A stretch of 64,000 nucleotides of DNA. It comes from Roseospira visakhapatnamensis (GTDB lineage Bacteria > Pseudomonadota > Alphaproteobacteria > Rhodospirillales > Rhodospirillaceae). Below the pieces are notes generated by a model. The model searched no databases. It was not told the DNA's origin and was given only the letters and a program-made list of their open reading frames with translations. Where the stretch lies: the NCBI RefSeq assembly GCF_014197915.1, contig NZ_JACIGK010000008.1, positions 1 through 64,000 of the forward strand, given 5' to 3'. This document shows, piece by piece, positions 57,305 to 64,000 of this stretch (position 1 is the first letter of the stretch; every line of letters starts with the position of its first letter). Position numbers and translations under genes: made by a program.

Positions 57305-59170
57305 TCACTCGCTCACTCGCACGCCGCCCGATCGCAGGCCCATGACCTGCTCGAACTGGCCCATGGCCAGCTTGAGTCCGGTCACGCCCTGGCGGGCCTG
57401 GACGCTGGCGGCGATCGCCTGGCGGGAGGCGTCGCGGGGCGACCACTGGCTGCCGGTCTCCTGCCCCTTTTCCAGCATCGAGATCGCCCAGTCGAGTTGC
57501 CGGCGCAGGCCGTCATACTGACCGAGGGCGGCGCGCAGATTGGCTTCGGCCTTGTCGACCGTCTCCAGCACCTCGCGCAGGTCCGCGCGGCGCGGGTCGT
57601 CGGCCGGCAAGGTGCCGGACCGCCGGGTCAGGTCCGCGCGCACCGGCCCGATCCGTCCGAGGATTCGCGCGGCCTTCTCGCGTTCCACCGCCACCTGGGC
57701 GGCGATGGCGGCGAACTGTCCCGAGGGTGCTGTGGCGCGGTCGCCGGCCGGATCGCGCGGGCGCACGTCGAAGGGGACCGGCCGGGTGGCGCGGCCGCGA
57801 TCGGCCAACTGCGGGGGATCGGCCGTGACGGTGGCCGGGGTCGGCGCGCGAGGCGGCTCGATGCGCGAGACGGGGGTGTCACGCGGCGGAGCGGACGGGC
57901 GGACGGGGGCGCGGCCCGGCGACGGCGCGGGGGCGGCGATCGCGACGGCCGGCGGAGGCTCTCGCGTGACGACGGGGTTGGGGGTGGTGTGGCGGGCCGC
58001 AAGGGAGACCGGCCGGGGCGTGGCCTGGGCTAAAGATGGGGCTAAAGCCGAGGCTGGGGAGGGAGCCGACACCACCACGGCCGGGCGCGGCCGTGGCGGC
58101 GCCGTCGCGGATGGTTGCCCCATGGCGGGCTCCAGCGCTTCGTAGGCCGGCATCGGGCCGGCGAACGCGGGGTTGACCCTGACCGCCGGGTCGGAGCGCG
58201 GCCGCGCCAGGGGCGACAAGGCCGGTTGCCAATCCGCCGGTCCGCCGCGCTGGAACGGCGCCACCCCGCGCGGAGGTAGGGCCAGGGGACCGGTGATCAT
58301 GGTGCTTGGCCGGTCCATCATGGGTCCCACCAGGCCCATCCGCTCTGCGATGTCCCGAGAGGGGACCGGCACGGCGGGCGCGACAGGCGCGGCGGGATCG
58401 GCCACCCGTGGTGGAGCCGGGTGTGCGGTGGCGCGGGGCGGTGGCGTGCCGGCGGACCGGGGTATCATCGGAACCGCCGGGTCCAGGGGATTGACCGGAC
58501 CCGTCAGCACCGGCGTTGCGGCGGCGATCCGCCCGCGTCCGGCGGAGGGCAATCCCGATTGCCGTCGGGCGACCGCCAGCAGGGCGTGGCCGCGCCGGAC
58601 CTCCGCGGCCGCCGCCCGGGCCTCACGGCCGAGGGCCGCCAGCCGCTCCGGGGGCGGCGGCGTGTCGGTCCGCCGCAGGGCACCCGACACGGTAGCGTGT
58701 CCGGCCCGGCCGGCGATCAGGGCGGACAGGGCGTCATCCCAGGCGGCGTGGCCGGCGGCGCCGGTGTTCGCCCGCTCCCGCCGCACGTCCCGCAACAGGC
58801 GGGTCAGGCGCAGCACCTCGGCCTCGGTGTCCTGGCGCAGGGTGATGGCCGGCGAATCCGCCCTGGCGATCGGGGCGACGGCGGCTTGGGTGTCGAGACC
58901 GGCGGAAGGGCGGGGAGGGGCGACGGCCTCGCCCTGGGCCGTGGCCGTGTGCGGTACGGTCAGCGCGGCCAGGGCGGCGCCCGCCAGCGGCGCGAGCAGC
59001 AGCAGGCCCAACGCCAGCAGGCGAGGCCTGACGAGGGCACTGAGTCCGGGCGTCGCACCGGCGGGCGTGTCCCTGTCCGTGTCCAGGCCGGTCGGGGGAT
59101 GTCCGCTCCAGGGCGGGGACGGGTCCCATGCCGGGGCGTGATGCCGGGTTGACGATCGGGCCGAGATCAT
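57305..59170 (-). CDS. Large Pro/Ala-rich single-pass membrane protein of unknown function
   Basis: Not assigned to a family. About 621 aa from ATG 59170 (AAGGGG upstream; ATG 59236 also possible). A basic/Pro N-terminal region is followed by one strong hydrophobic helix (LLALGLLLLAPLAGAALAAL), a helical segment (EAEVLRLTRLLRDVRRERA), some 300 residues dominated by Pro, Ala, Arg and Thr, and a C-terminal ~130-residue helical domain likely to form coiled coil (AAIAAQVAVEREKAARILGRIG; LREVLETVDKAEANLRAALGQYDGLR). The layout suggests an envelope-spanning tether. The opposite strand is also open, but codon bias favours this frame. Confidence 0.6.
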   Translation of the reverse strand: MISARSSTRHHAPAWDPSPPWSGHPPTGLDTDRDTPAGATPGLSALVRPRLLALGLLLLAPLAGAALAALTVPHTATAQGEAVAPPRPSAGLDTQAAVAPIARADSPAITLRQDTEAEVLRLTRLLRDVRRERANTGAAGHAAWDDALSALIAGRAGHATVSGALRRTDTPPPPERLAALGREARAAAAEVRRGHALLAVARRQSGLPSAGRGRIAAATPVLTGPVNPLDPAVPMIPRSAGTPPPRATAHPAPPRVADPAAPVAPAVPVPSRDIAERMGLVGPMMDRPSTMITGPLALPPRGVAPFQRGGPADWQPALSPLARPRSDPAVRVNPAFAGPMPAYEALEPAMGQPSATAPPRPRPAVVVSAPSPASALAPSLAQATPRPVSLAARHTTPNPVVTREPPPAVAIAAPAPSPGRAPVRPSAPPRDTPVSRIEPPRAPTPATVTADPPQLADRGRATRPVPFDVRPRDPAGDRATAPSGQFAAIAAQVAVEREKAARILGRIGPVRADLTRRSGTLPADDPRRADLREVLETVDKAEANLRAALGQYDGLRRQLDWAISMLEKGQETGSQWSPRDASRQAIAASVQARQGVTGLKLAMGQFEQVMGLRSGGVRVSE

Positions 59171-59597
59171 GGCGGGCGGCCCCTTGTCGGGCGAGGCTGG
59201 CGTCCGAGGACCCCCGGATGGGGCTTGGCGCCGCATGCTCGCTTACTTAGGAAAAAACATTGGAAAACTCCCACAAGAACTTGTTTTGCCAGATCTTCCA
59301 CCATGTGGCAACAACAGTTCTCAGGATGGGCCCGGTTTGTGGTGTTGCCAGGTTTTGGGCGTGACAGGAAGGCGGGACGAGGCGCGGGGGCGGCGTGGCG
59401 GGGGAGGCGGGGGCTCCGCGCCGATCTCGCGTGGCCGCGCGGGACCAGAACCGCCCGTGCCAAGCCGGCTCGGCTCCCCGGCCTCTCCATCCGACGCGAG
59501 CAATAGCGGTGCGGATGGACCCACGCGGTCGCCGGAACGATCATCGGCCAAATGCGGTAGCCCTGGCCGGCGCGACCCCGACCCGTTGCCGCGAATA
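59171..59597. other. Gap upstream of the Pro-rich protein gene
   Basis: About 430 bases. A less GC-rich block at 59245-59350 contains TTGGAAAAC and TTGTTTTGCC-like tracts that may hold the promoter of the minus-strand gene. No convincing hexamer pair or ORF was found. Confidence 0.35.
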
Positions 59598-60164
59598 CTA
59601 GCCCTTCCGACCGCTGTCCGGGCCGGTGTAAAACTCCGGCCACTCCCGGGCCACCACCGGGCTCTCGCCGCGCAGGGCGTAGCAGGTGTCGAGAATACGC
59701 GGACGCTCTCCCGTGTTGGCCGCCTTGCGCTTTTCCTCGCGGCGGGCATGCAGCGTCTGGTAGGCGGTAGTGGCCAGGGGGCGCAGCAACTCCACCAGAT
59801 GGGTGCAGCCCTCGGCGCCGCCCAGGGTCTTCTTGACCCGGGCGGTGAAGCCGGCGCCGACGGACAGCCCCACCAGGCGCTGGAAGTTGGGCGTGACCTC
59901 GCCGCAGAGGCTGAAGGGCGAGGCGTCGGTCACGGCCTCGATCTCGCGGATCACCAAGTCGTCGTCGAGGGTGACCCGCAACCACATGTCGTGCAGCGCC
60001 TCGCCGGCGGCGATGTGACCCCGGTCGTGGTTGGGGAAGGTGTAGGTCTTGGTGTCGACGATGCGCGCCTCAATGTCCCACAGGCCGTCGTCGCGCTGGA
60101 AGCCGCGACAATCGATCTGGCGGGTGTGCACGTGCCGGCGCGCGGCGGGGGGCGACAAGGGCAT
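59598..60164 (-). CDS. DUF2889 family protein
   Basis: Cytoplasmic protein of 188 aa. It starts with HVHTRQIDCRGFQRDDGLWDIEARIVDTK, the typical opening of DUF2889, followed by LHDMWLRVTLDDDLVIREIEA and CGEVTPNFQRLVGLSVGAGF. Members are common in proteobacteria and biochemically uncharacterised. ATG 60164 is preferred for length; the frame is open further upstream. It stands alone between the Pro-rich gene and an M23 peptidase gene. Confidence 0.82.
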   Translation of the reverse strand: MPLSPPAARRHVHTRQIDCRGFQRDDGLWDIEARIVDTKTYTFPNHDRGHIAAGEALHDMWLRVTLDDDLVIREIEAVTDASPFSLCGEVTPNFQRLVGLSVGAGFTARVKKTLGGAEGCTHLVELLRPLATTAYQTLHARREEKRKAANTGERPRILDTCYALRGESPVVAREWPEFYTGPDSGRKG

Positions 60165-60286
60165 GGGGTCCGTCCGGATGCGAGGGGGCAAGGAAGAACA
60201 GCGCCTAGAAATACGCATCCGTATGGCCGTCGTCCAGCCCCCGTGCCCTCTGGGCCTGTTTCCGATCGGTCCCGACAGGCGGCGGC

Positions 60287-61342
60287 TTAGGGCGACGGCC
60301 GGACCTCGACCGTCACGCGCTCCGACGTCCGCACCGGCGCCGCTCCGGCCCTGACGCGGTCCAGGGTCACGCTCAGGGTGTAGGGGCCGGGCGTCCAGCG
60401 CCCGCGGTCGGCGGTCAGCCGGCGCCCGGTGAAGGCGAAGTATTGAAGGGTTTCCTGCTCCATGGTCTGCCGGTGGACCGCCAGATCCTGGCCGTCGGGG
60501 CCGACCAGGCGGAGATCCAGGGTGTCCCCGGGCTCCAGCCCGAACACGTCGGCCCAGGCGACCAGCGCCGGCGCCGTGTCCGGTAGCCAGCGGTCGGCCA
60601 GCAGCCCGTCGCGGCTGTCGTTCCGCTCGGGCGGGTGGTCGGCGATGCCGAGATTGTTGATGACCAGCGGACGGTAGGGCAGGGCGGCATGGGCCGCCGA
60701 AGTCCAAAGAGGATCCGTCGCCGGGCCGCAGCCGTCCACGGGTGCCGGCCCCAGGAACGGATCGACCACCGCGCCGTCCTTCAGGACGCCGAAGTGCAGG
60801 TGCGGGTGCTCGGCCAGGCCCGACATGCCCACCAGGCCCAGCCGGTCGCCGGCGCGGACCCGGTCGCCCTTGGCGACCGCCACCGATCCCCTGGCCATGT
60901 GGCAGTAGATCGTACGCCAGCCCGCGCCGTGATCCAGCACCACGGCGTTGCCGCAGGCGGTCGTGGACAGGGCCTCGCGGTCGGGCTCGCTCAGGCGGGC
61001 GACGTTGATGTCCCGCATGCCGTCGCGGGTGGCGAAGACGATTCCGTCGGCGGCGGCCAGCACGGCCACGCCGGCGCGCGCCACCGTCATGTCCCGGACG
61101 CCGATGTCGGTGCCCTTGTGATCGTTCTGGGTGAGGCGACCGCAGGTGTGGTCCTGGTCACCGGGACCGGGGTCCACGTCCACATGCTTGGTGATCCAGC
61201 AGTCGCGGCCGGGATCGCAGGCGATGGGCAAGGCGAACGTAGGCGCGTCGGGCGCCGCGCCAACCGGCACGACCCCGCCCGCCAGGAGGAGAAGGACAGC
61301 CAGGCTCCCGCCCCGGGCCCACGGTGCGACGGCGCGGGTCAT
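60287..61342 (-). CDS. Secreted M23 (LytM) peptidase
   Basis: Periplasmic peptidoglycan endopeptidase of 351 aa with a signal peptide ending near VGAAP. Zinc ligands are intact: His75 and Asp79 in DHKGTDIG, and His179-x-His181 with His183 in AEHPHLHFG. Extra cysteines (residues 42, 48, 67, 130, 147) suggest disulfides. After the catalytic domain a ~130-residue beta-rich C-terminal domain (DTLDLRLVGPDGQDL; GPYTLSVTLDRV) looks Ig-like. Its stop-proximal neighbour upstream is 5 bases away, so it is co-transcribed with 61347. Confidence 0.9.
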   Translation of the reverse strand: MTRAVAPWARGGSLAVLLLLAGGVVPVGAAPDAPTFALPIACDPGRDCWITKHVDVDPGPGDQDHTCGRLTQNDHKGTDIGVRDMTVARAGVAVLAAADGIVFATRDGMRDINVARLSEPDREALSTTACGNAVVLDHGAGWRTIYCHMARGSVAVAKGDRVRAGDRLGLVGMSGLAEHPHLHFGVLKDGAVVDPFLGPAPVDGCGPATDPLWTSAAHAALPYRPLVINNLGIADHPPERNDSRDGLLADRWLPDTAPALVAWADVFGLEPGDTLDLRLVGPDGQDLAVHRQTMEQETLQYFAFTGRRLTADRGRWTPGPYTLSVTLDRVRAGAAPVRTSERVTVEVRPSP

Positions 61343-61346
61343 GCCC

Positions 61347-61763
61347 TCACGCGGGAGACGGCGTCAGGCCCATGGCCCCCAGCAGCCGCCATTGTTCGTC
61401 GGTGATGGTCAGGAAGCGCGCCGTGAACCGTCCCGACCGCTTGCTCGCGGCGGTGACGGTGATCTCCAGCGGCTCCAGCGGCGACATGTCCAGCGGTCCG
61501 GTCTCGGAGCGCGGGTCGGCGGCGTTCTCGTCCGCGAGGATCTCCAGGGTGGCGCGATTGCCCTTGGCGGGCAGCGGCGGACGCTCGCCGGCCAGCGGCG
61601 GAACCGCCATGCGGCCCGTCACGGCGCTGTCCGAGGTGCCGATCAGCAGACAGGGCAAGCCATTCAGCCGGGCGCGTATCGGCTGGCCCTGGCCGGTGTG
61701 GCCGGTCGTGGTGCCGCTGTCGTCGGCGGCGCGGGAACGGTCCTCTGGGCTGATGGACTCCAT
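61347..61763 (-). CDS. Hypothetical protein, possibly degenerate PilZ-like
   Basis: Not firmly recognised; 138 aa from ATG 61763 (GTG 61772 also possible). The layout RARLNGLPCLLIGTSDSAVTGRM, a middle block with LEIL, and SGRFTARFLTITDEQWRLL resembles the order of strands in PilZ domains, but the c-di-GMP residues RxxxR and D/NxSxxG are not clearly present. It ends 4 bases before the M23 peptidase start, suggesting a two-gene operon. Confidence 0.5.
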   Translation of the reverse strand: MESISPEDRSRAADDSGTTTGHTGQGQPIRARLNGLPCLLIGTSDSAVTGRMAVPPLAGERPPLPAKGNRATLEILADENAADPRSETGPLDMSPLEPLEITVTAASKRSGRFTARFLTITDEQWRLLGAMGLTPSPA

Positions 61764-61772
61764 GACACTCAC

Positions 61773-62079
61773 CTGTTCCTGCTGCGGGTCCTCGTTGGGT
61801 GGGACACATGCCGTCGACTCCGCCCGTGGACGATGGTCGCCGGCTCACGAGGGATCACGCTCGACACGCGGACGATCTCCGGGGATCAACGGACCCGCCG
61901 ACACCTCCGCCACGTGTGTGCGTGTCACTCTTGTGACACCATTCTGGTACGCCATCACGCGGGGGATGTCGATCCCTTCCAAGACGTCCGGCATGGCGCC
62001 GCACAACGGCCCCGACCCACCGGACGGCCCGGTGGCGGCGGCGGGCGTACCCCGACGCCTGGCGCGGGAGCGTGTCCGA
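61773..62079. other. Gap between 61347 gene and STAS gene
   Basis: About 300 noncoding bases, both neighbours on minus. No repeat, RNA gene or strong promoter pair was recognised. Confidence 0.35.
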
Positions 62080-62427
62080 TCAGGCGGCCACCGTGGCCGC
62101 GTCGCCGTCGGGGTCGGGTGTGGGCTCGAAGAAGAACAGGTCGCTCGCGTGAGCCTGCATCAGCGTCTGCCACACCGCCGGGCCGATGCCCCGCAAGGCG
62201 CAGCCACAGGCGCGCTGCTCCGCGTGGTCCTGGGCCATGAGCAGCATGCCGATGCCGCTCGAGTCGATGAAGCCCACCTCGCTCAAGTCGAGGATATATC
62301 GCTCCGCTTCGATCGTATGCAATCGATCAAGAAGCTGACTGAAACTGTCGAACACGGCGTGGGTCAAGTCGCCCTGGAAGACCACAAGGGCCGTCTCGCC
62401 CCCCTGCTCGCAAACCATCGTCACCAT
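62080..62427 (-). CDS. STAS domain anti-sigma factor antagonist
   Basis: Cytoplasmic SpoIIAA-like protein of 115 aa. Beta-strand YILDLSEVGFIDSSGIGMLL contains the DSSG motif at 55-58, whose Ser is the usual phosphorylation site. Such proteins bind and release RsbW-type kinases in partner-switching. No kinase or phosphatase gene is next to it. The start 62427 gives a standard STAS length. Confidence 0.88.
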   Translation of the reverse strand: MVTMVCEQGGETALVVFQGDLTHAVFDSFSQLLDRLHTIEAERYILDLSEVGFIDSSGIGMLLMAQDHAEQRACGCALRGIGPAVWQTLMQAHASDLFFFEPTPDPDGDAATVAA

Positions 62428-62846
62428 GCGCCTGCTCCGCCTTCCCGGTTGATCCCGACCGCCTTGACTCGGCCGCTTTCGGCCCGTTCGGACGTTTCCC
62501 CTCAGTCTTTTTTCGCGCCTGCAACATTGCCATATGACGGAATGTTGGTCACCTGCGCAATCCCTCGAAAGAGGGGGATGGATCATCAAACGACATAAAC
62601 CTACCACGAAAGACGGATGTATTCAGCACAAGGCACGCATGCACACCGTGAAACAGGAGATCCGTCCTCCCACGGGGCTTGGCGGTATACGCGCGCGGCG
62701 TTTATGCGCGTGCCATATCAACGACCAAGGCGACCCCGATCCCCCGGACCCATCGGTCTTGTTGCGCGGTCGAGTCGGCGGTGTCGGGCGCCACCCGCCG
62801 CCGGCCTCCGAGGCACGGCGTCGCGGGGCCTGTCTATTGAGATGGA
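62428..62846. other. Gap between STAS gene and speE
   Basis: About 420 bases without a gene. A CCCTC-GAAA-GAGGG hairpin (62562-62575) with a GNRA-type loop lies 140 bases before the STAS start. The block around 62500-62700 is comparatively AT-rich and probably contains the STAS promoter. Confidence 0.4.
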
Positions 62847-62892
62847 GCGCCCGCAAGGCGCCCCCGGGGCGGACGCGTCACACGCATCCGCC
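62847..62892. repeat. Composite hairpin element 3' of speE
   Basis: GCGCC (62847-62851) / GGCGC (62857-62861) with a 5-base loop, then GGCGGACGCGT (62868-62878), CAC, ACGCATCCGCC (62882-62892). It lies 7 bases past the speE stop. The order of parts matches the element ending at about 31342, and the second stem matches 57273-57297. Confidence 0.6.
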
Positions 62893-62898
62893 GAGGTC

Positions 62899-63750
62899 CT
62901 ACGTCAGCAGATCCTGCACGTAGCGCGGCAACGCGAAGCACGCCGTCTGGATCTCCGGCGTCCAGTAGCGGGTGTCGAGGGTCCGCCCCTCCAGGCGCCG
63001 TCGCGCCTCGCCGGCGTCGAAGCCCCGGTTGGCGGGGTCCTTGCTGGCCCACCCCAGCGCCATGAAGCCGCCGACGTAGCTCGGCACCGGCACCACATAG
63101 AACGTTACGTCCGCGAATCCGGCGCCACGCAGGCGGTGCCAGCTGTCGGTGACCTCCTGCCCCTGGGTGAAGGGCACGCCGTTCTGGGTGACCAGGATGC
63201 CGCGCTCCGACAGGCGCGCGTGGCAGGCGGCATAGAAGTCCTGCGTGAACAGGACCTCGCCCGGGCCGTGAGGATCGGTGCTGTCGATGATGATGACGTC
63301 GAAGGTCTCGGCGCTGGTCTTCATGAAGTCCACGCCGTCGGCGATGACGATGCGCGACCGGGGGTCCTCCAGCGCCGCCTTGCCGATGGCCGGCAGCCAC
63401 GTCTTGGAGAACGTCACCACGCTGGGGTCGATCTCCACCAGGGTGGGCGCCACGTCCGGGTGCTTGAGGGCCTCGCGCAGGCAGCCGCCGTCGCCTCCGC
63501 CGACGATCAGCACCCGGCGGGCGGCGCCGTGCCCGACGATGGGCACATGCACCATCATCTCCTGGTACATGTACTCGTCGCCCTCGGTGATCTGGACCAC
63601 GCCGTCCAGGGCCAGCACGCGGCCGAACACCGGCGATTCGAACATGGCCAGATCCTGGTGTTCGGTCCGCTCTCGGTGAAGCCAGCGGTCCACGGCGAAC
63701 ACCTGCCGCCAGCCCGGATACAGGGTTTCCTCGAAGCGCTCGTCGCTCAC
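62899..63750 (-). CDS. speE: Spermidine synthase (polyamine aminopropyltransferase)
   Basis: Cytoplasmic aminopropyltransferase of 283 aa that joins decarboxylated SAM to putrescine. The motif LIVGGGDGGCLREALKH binds the nucleoside, and IIIDSTDPHGPGEVLFTQDFY holds the catalytic Asp. The GTG at 63750 overlaps the speD stop (GTGA) and gives the correct N-terminus (SDERFEETLYPGW); ATGs further upstream would be in speD. A hairpin element follows the stop. Confidence 0.95.
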   Translation of the reverse strand: MSDERFEETLYPGWRQVFAVDRWLHRERTEHQDLAMFESPVFGRVLALDGVVQITEGDEYMYQEMMVHVPIVGHGAARRVLIVGGGDGGCLREALKHPDVAPTLVEIDPSVVTFSKTWLPAIGKAALEDPRSRIVIADGVDFMKTSAETFDVIIIDSTDPHGPGEVLFTQDFYAACHARLSERGILVTQNGVPFTQGQEVTDSWHRLRGAGFADVTFYVVPVPSYVGGFMALGWASKDPANRGFDAGEARRRLEGRTLDTRYWTPEIQTACFALPRYVQDLLT

Positions 63751-64000
63751 GGCACCATGCCTCGCTTGTTTTCTGTAACGGTGATTGTCGTTGGCCGGAA
63801 GGCGGCGCGCAGCACCGGAATCGCCTTGTAGGGATCGGCCTCGCCGCACATGAAGATGTCCAGCGCCGCGTAGGCGCGCTCCGGCCACGTATGGATGCTG
63901 ATATGGCTTTCCGCGAGCACCAGCACGCCCGAGATGCCGCCGTTGGGCGTGAAGTGGTGCAGGTGGGTATGCAGCAGGGTCGCGCCGGCGGCCCGGGTGG
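63747..64000 (-). CDS. speD: S-adenosylmethionine decarboxylase proenzyme SpeD (partial)
   Basis: C-terminal 83 codons only; the gene begins beyond the window end. The self-cleavage site is visible: LAESHISIHTWPE, where the Ser after Glu becomes the pyruvoyl cofactor, and DIFMCGEADP has the catalytic Cys. It supplies decarboxylated SAM to SpeE, whose GTG overlaps this stop by four bases. The coupling supports a speD-speE operon read leftwards. Confidence 0.93.
   Translation of the reverse strand, partial: TRAAGATLLHTHLHHFTPNGGISGVLVLAESHISIHTWPERAYAALDIFMCGEADPYKAIPVLRAAFRPTTITVTENKRGMVP

Noticed and set aside
62534-62923. 129-codon plus-strand frame before speE
   Set aside because: Runs through the hairpin repeat and into speE antisense; Arg/Pro-rich and unlike a protein.

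Overview
The window is very GC-rich and coding-dense and reads as a chromosome segment of an alphaproteobacterium, most likely a Rhodospirillales purple non-sulfur type. The grounds are an lptD-surA-pdxA-ksgA block in the usual alphaproteobacterial order, an etfBA-hbd block, a Sox thiosulfate locus, a proV(CBS)-proW-proX system and a large two-domain malic enzyme. The taxonomic call is inference; no rRNA or tRNA gene was recognised.

Layout. 1-5.9 kb (minus): a CZB-type chemoreceptor, a serine esterase, and the coupled pair ycjF/ycjX. 6.1-14.5 kb: a sulfur-oxidation locus, with the thioredoxin genes soxW and soxS on minus and soxX-Y-Z-A-B-soxV on plus, closed by a strong terminator and followed by a YeeE/TsuA-type thiosulfate permease. 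soxC and soxD are not in the window. 14.5-19.8 kb (minus): cell-wall enzymes (lipoprotein L,D-transpeptidase, MepA, PBP1C). 19.9-24.6 kb (minus): proV-proW plus two tandem ProX paralogues behind a good sigma70-type promoter. 25.2-31.2 kb (plus): lptD, surA, pdxA, ksgA, for outer-membrane biogenesis, pyridoxal phosphate and rRNA methylation.

31.4-39.4 kb (minus) is the most unusual part. Seven tightly packed genes, several with 4-base stop/start overlaps, encode an outer-membrane receptor-like barrel without a recognisable plug, a TauT/NitT-type ABC importer, an NnrS membrane protein, an internally duplicated FmdE-like protein and a second, unrelated periplasmic binding protein. I infer a dedicated uptake system for a metal or metal-containing cofactor. 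The substrate is unknown.

39.4-42.1 kb is a scarred region with a methyltransferase, a decayed glutathione-S-transferase fragment, an MdaB quinone reductase opposite an HxlR regulator, and an IS3-family transposase remnant. 42.1-64.0 kb is mostly housekeeping: ppa, a macrodomain protein, nth, an M16 protease, gap-pgk, maeB, a PhoR-like kinase, an orphan fliN, etfB-etfA-hbd, a large Pro/Ala-rich membrane protein, a DUF2889 protein, an M23 peptidase, a STAS protein, and speD-speE (speD runs off the window).

Short hairpins recur at gene 3' ends. One family has a GGGCGCC stem with a 5-base loop. Another is built on CAACGG...CCGTTG or CGGTCA...TGACCG. A third uses GGCGGATGAGT-type arms around CAC. 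They look like a genome-wide set of intergenic terminator-like repeats.
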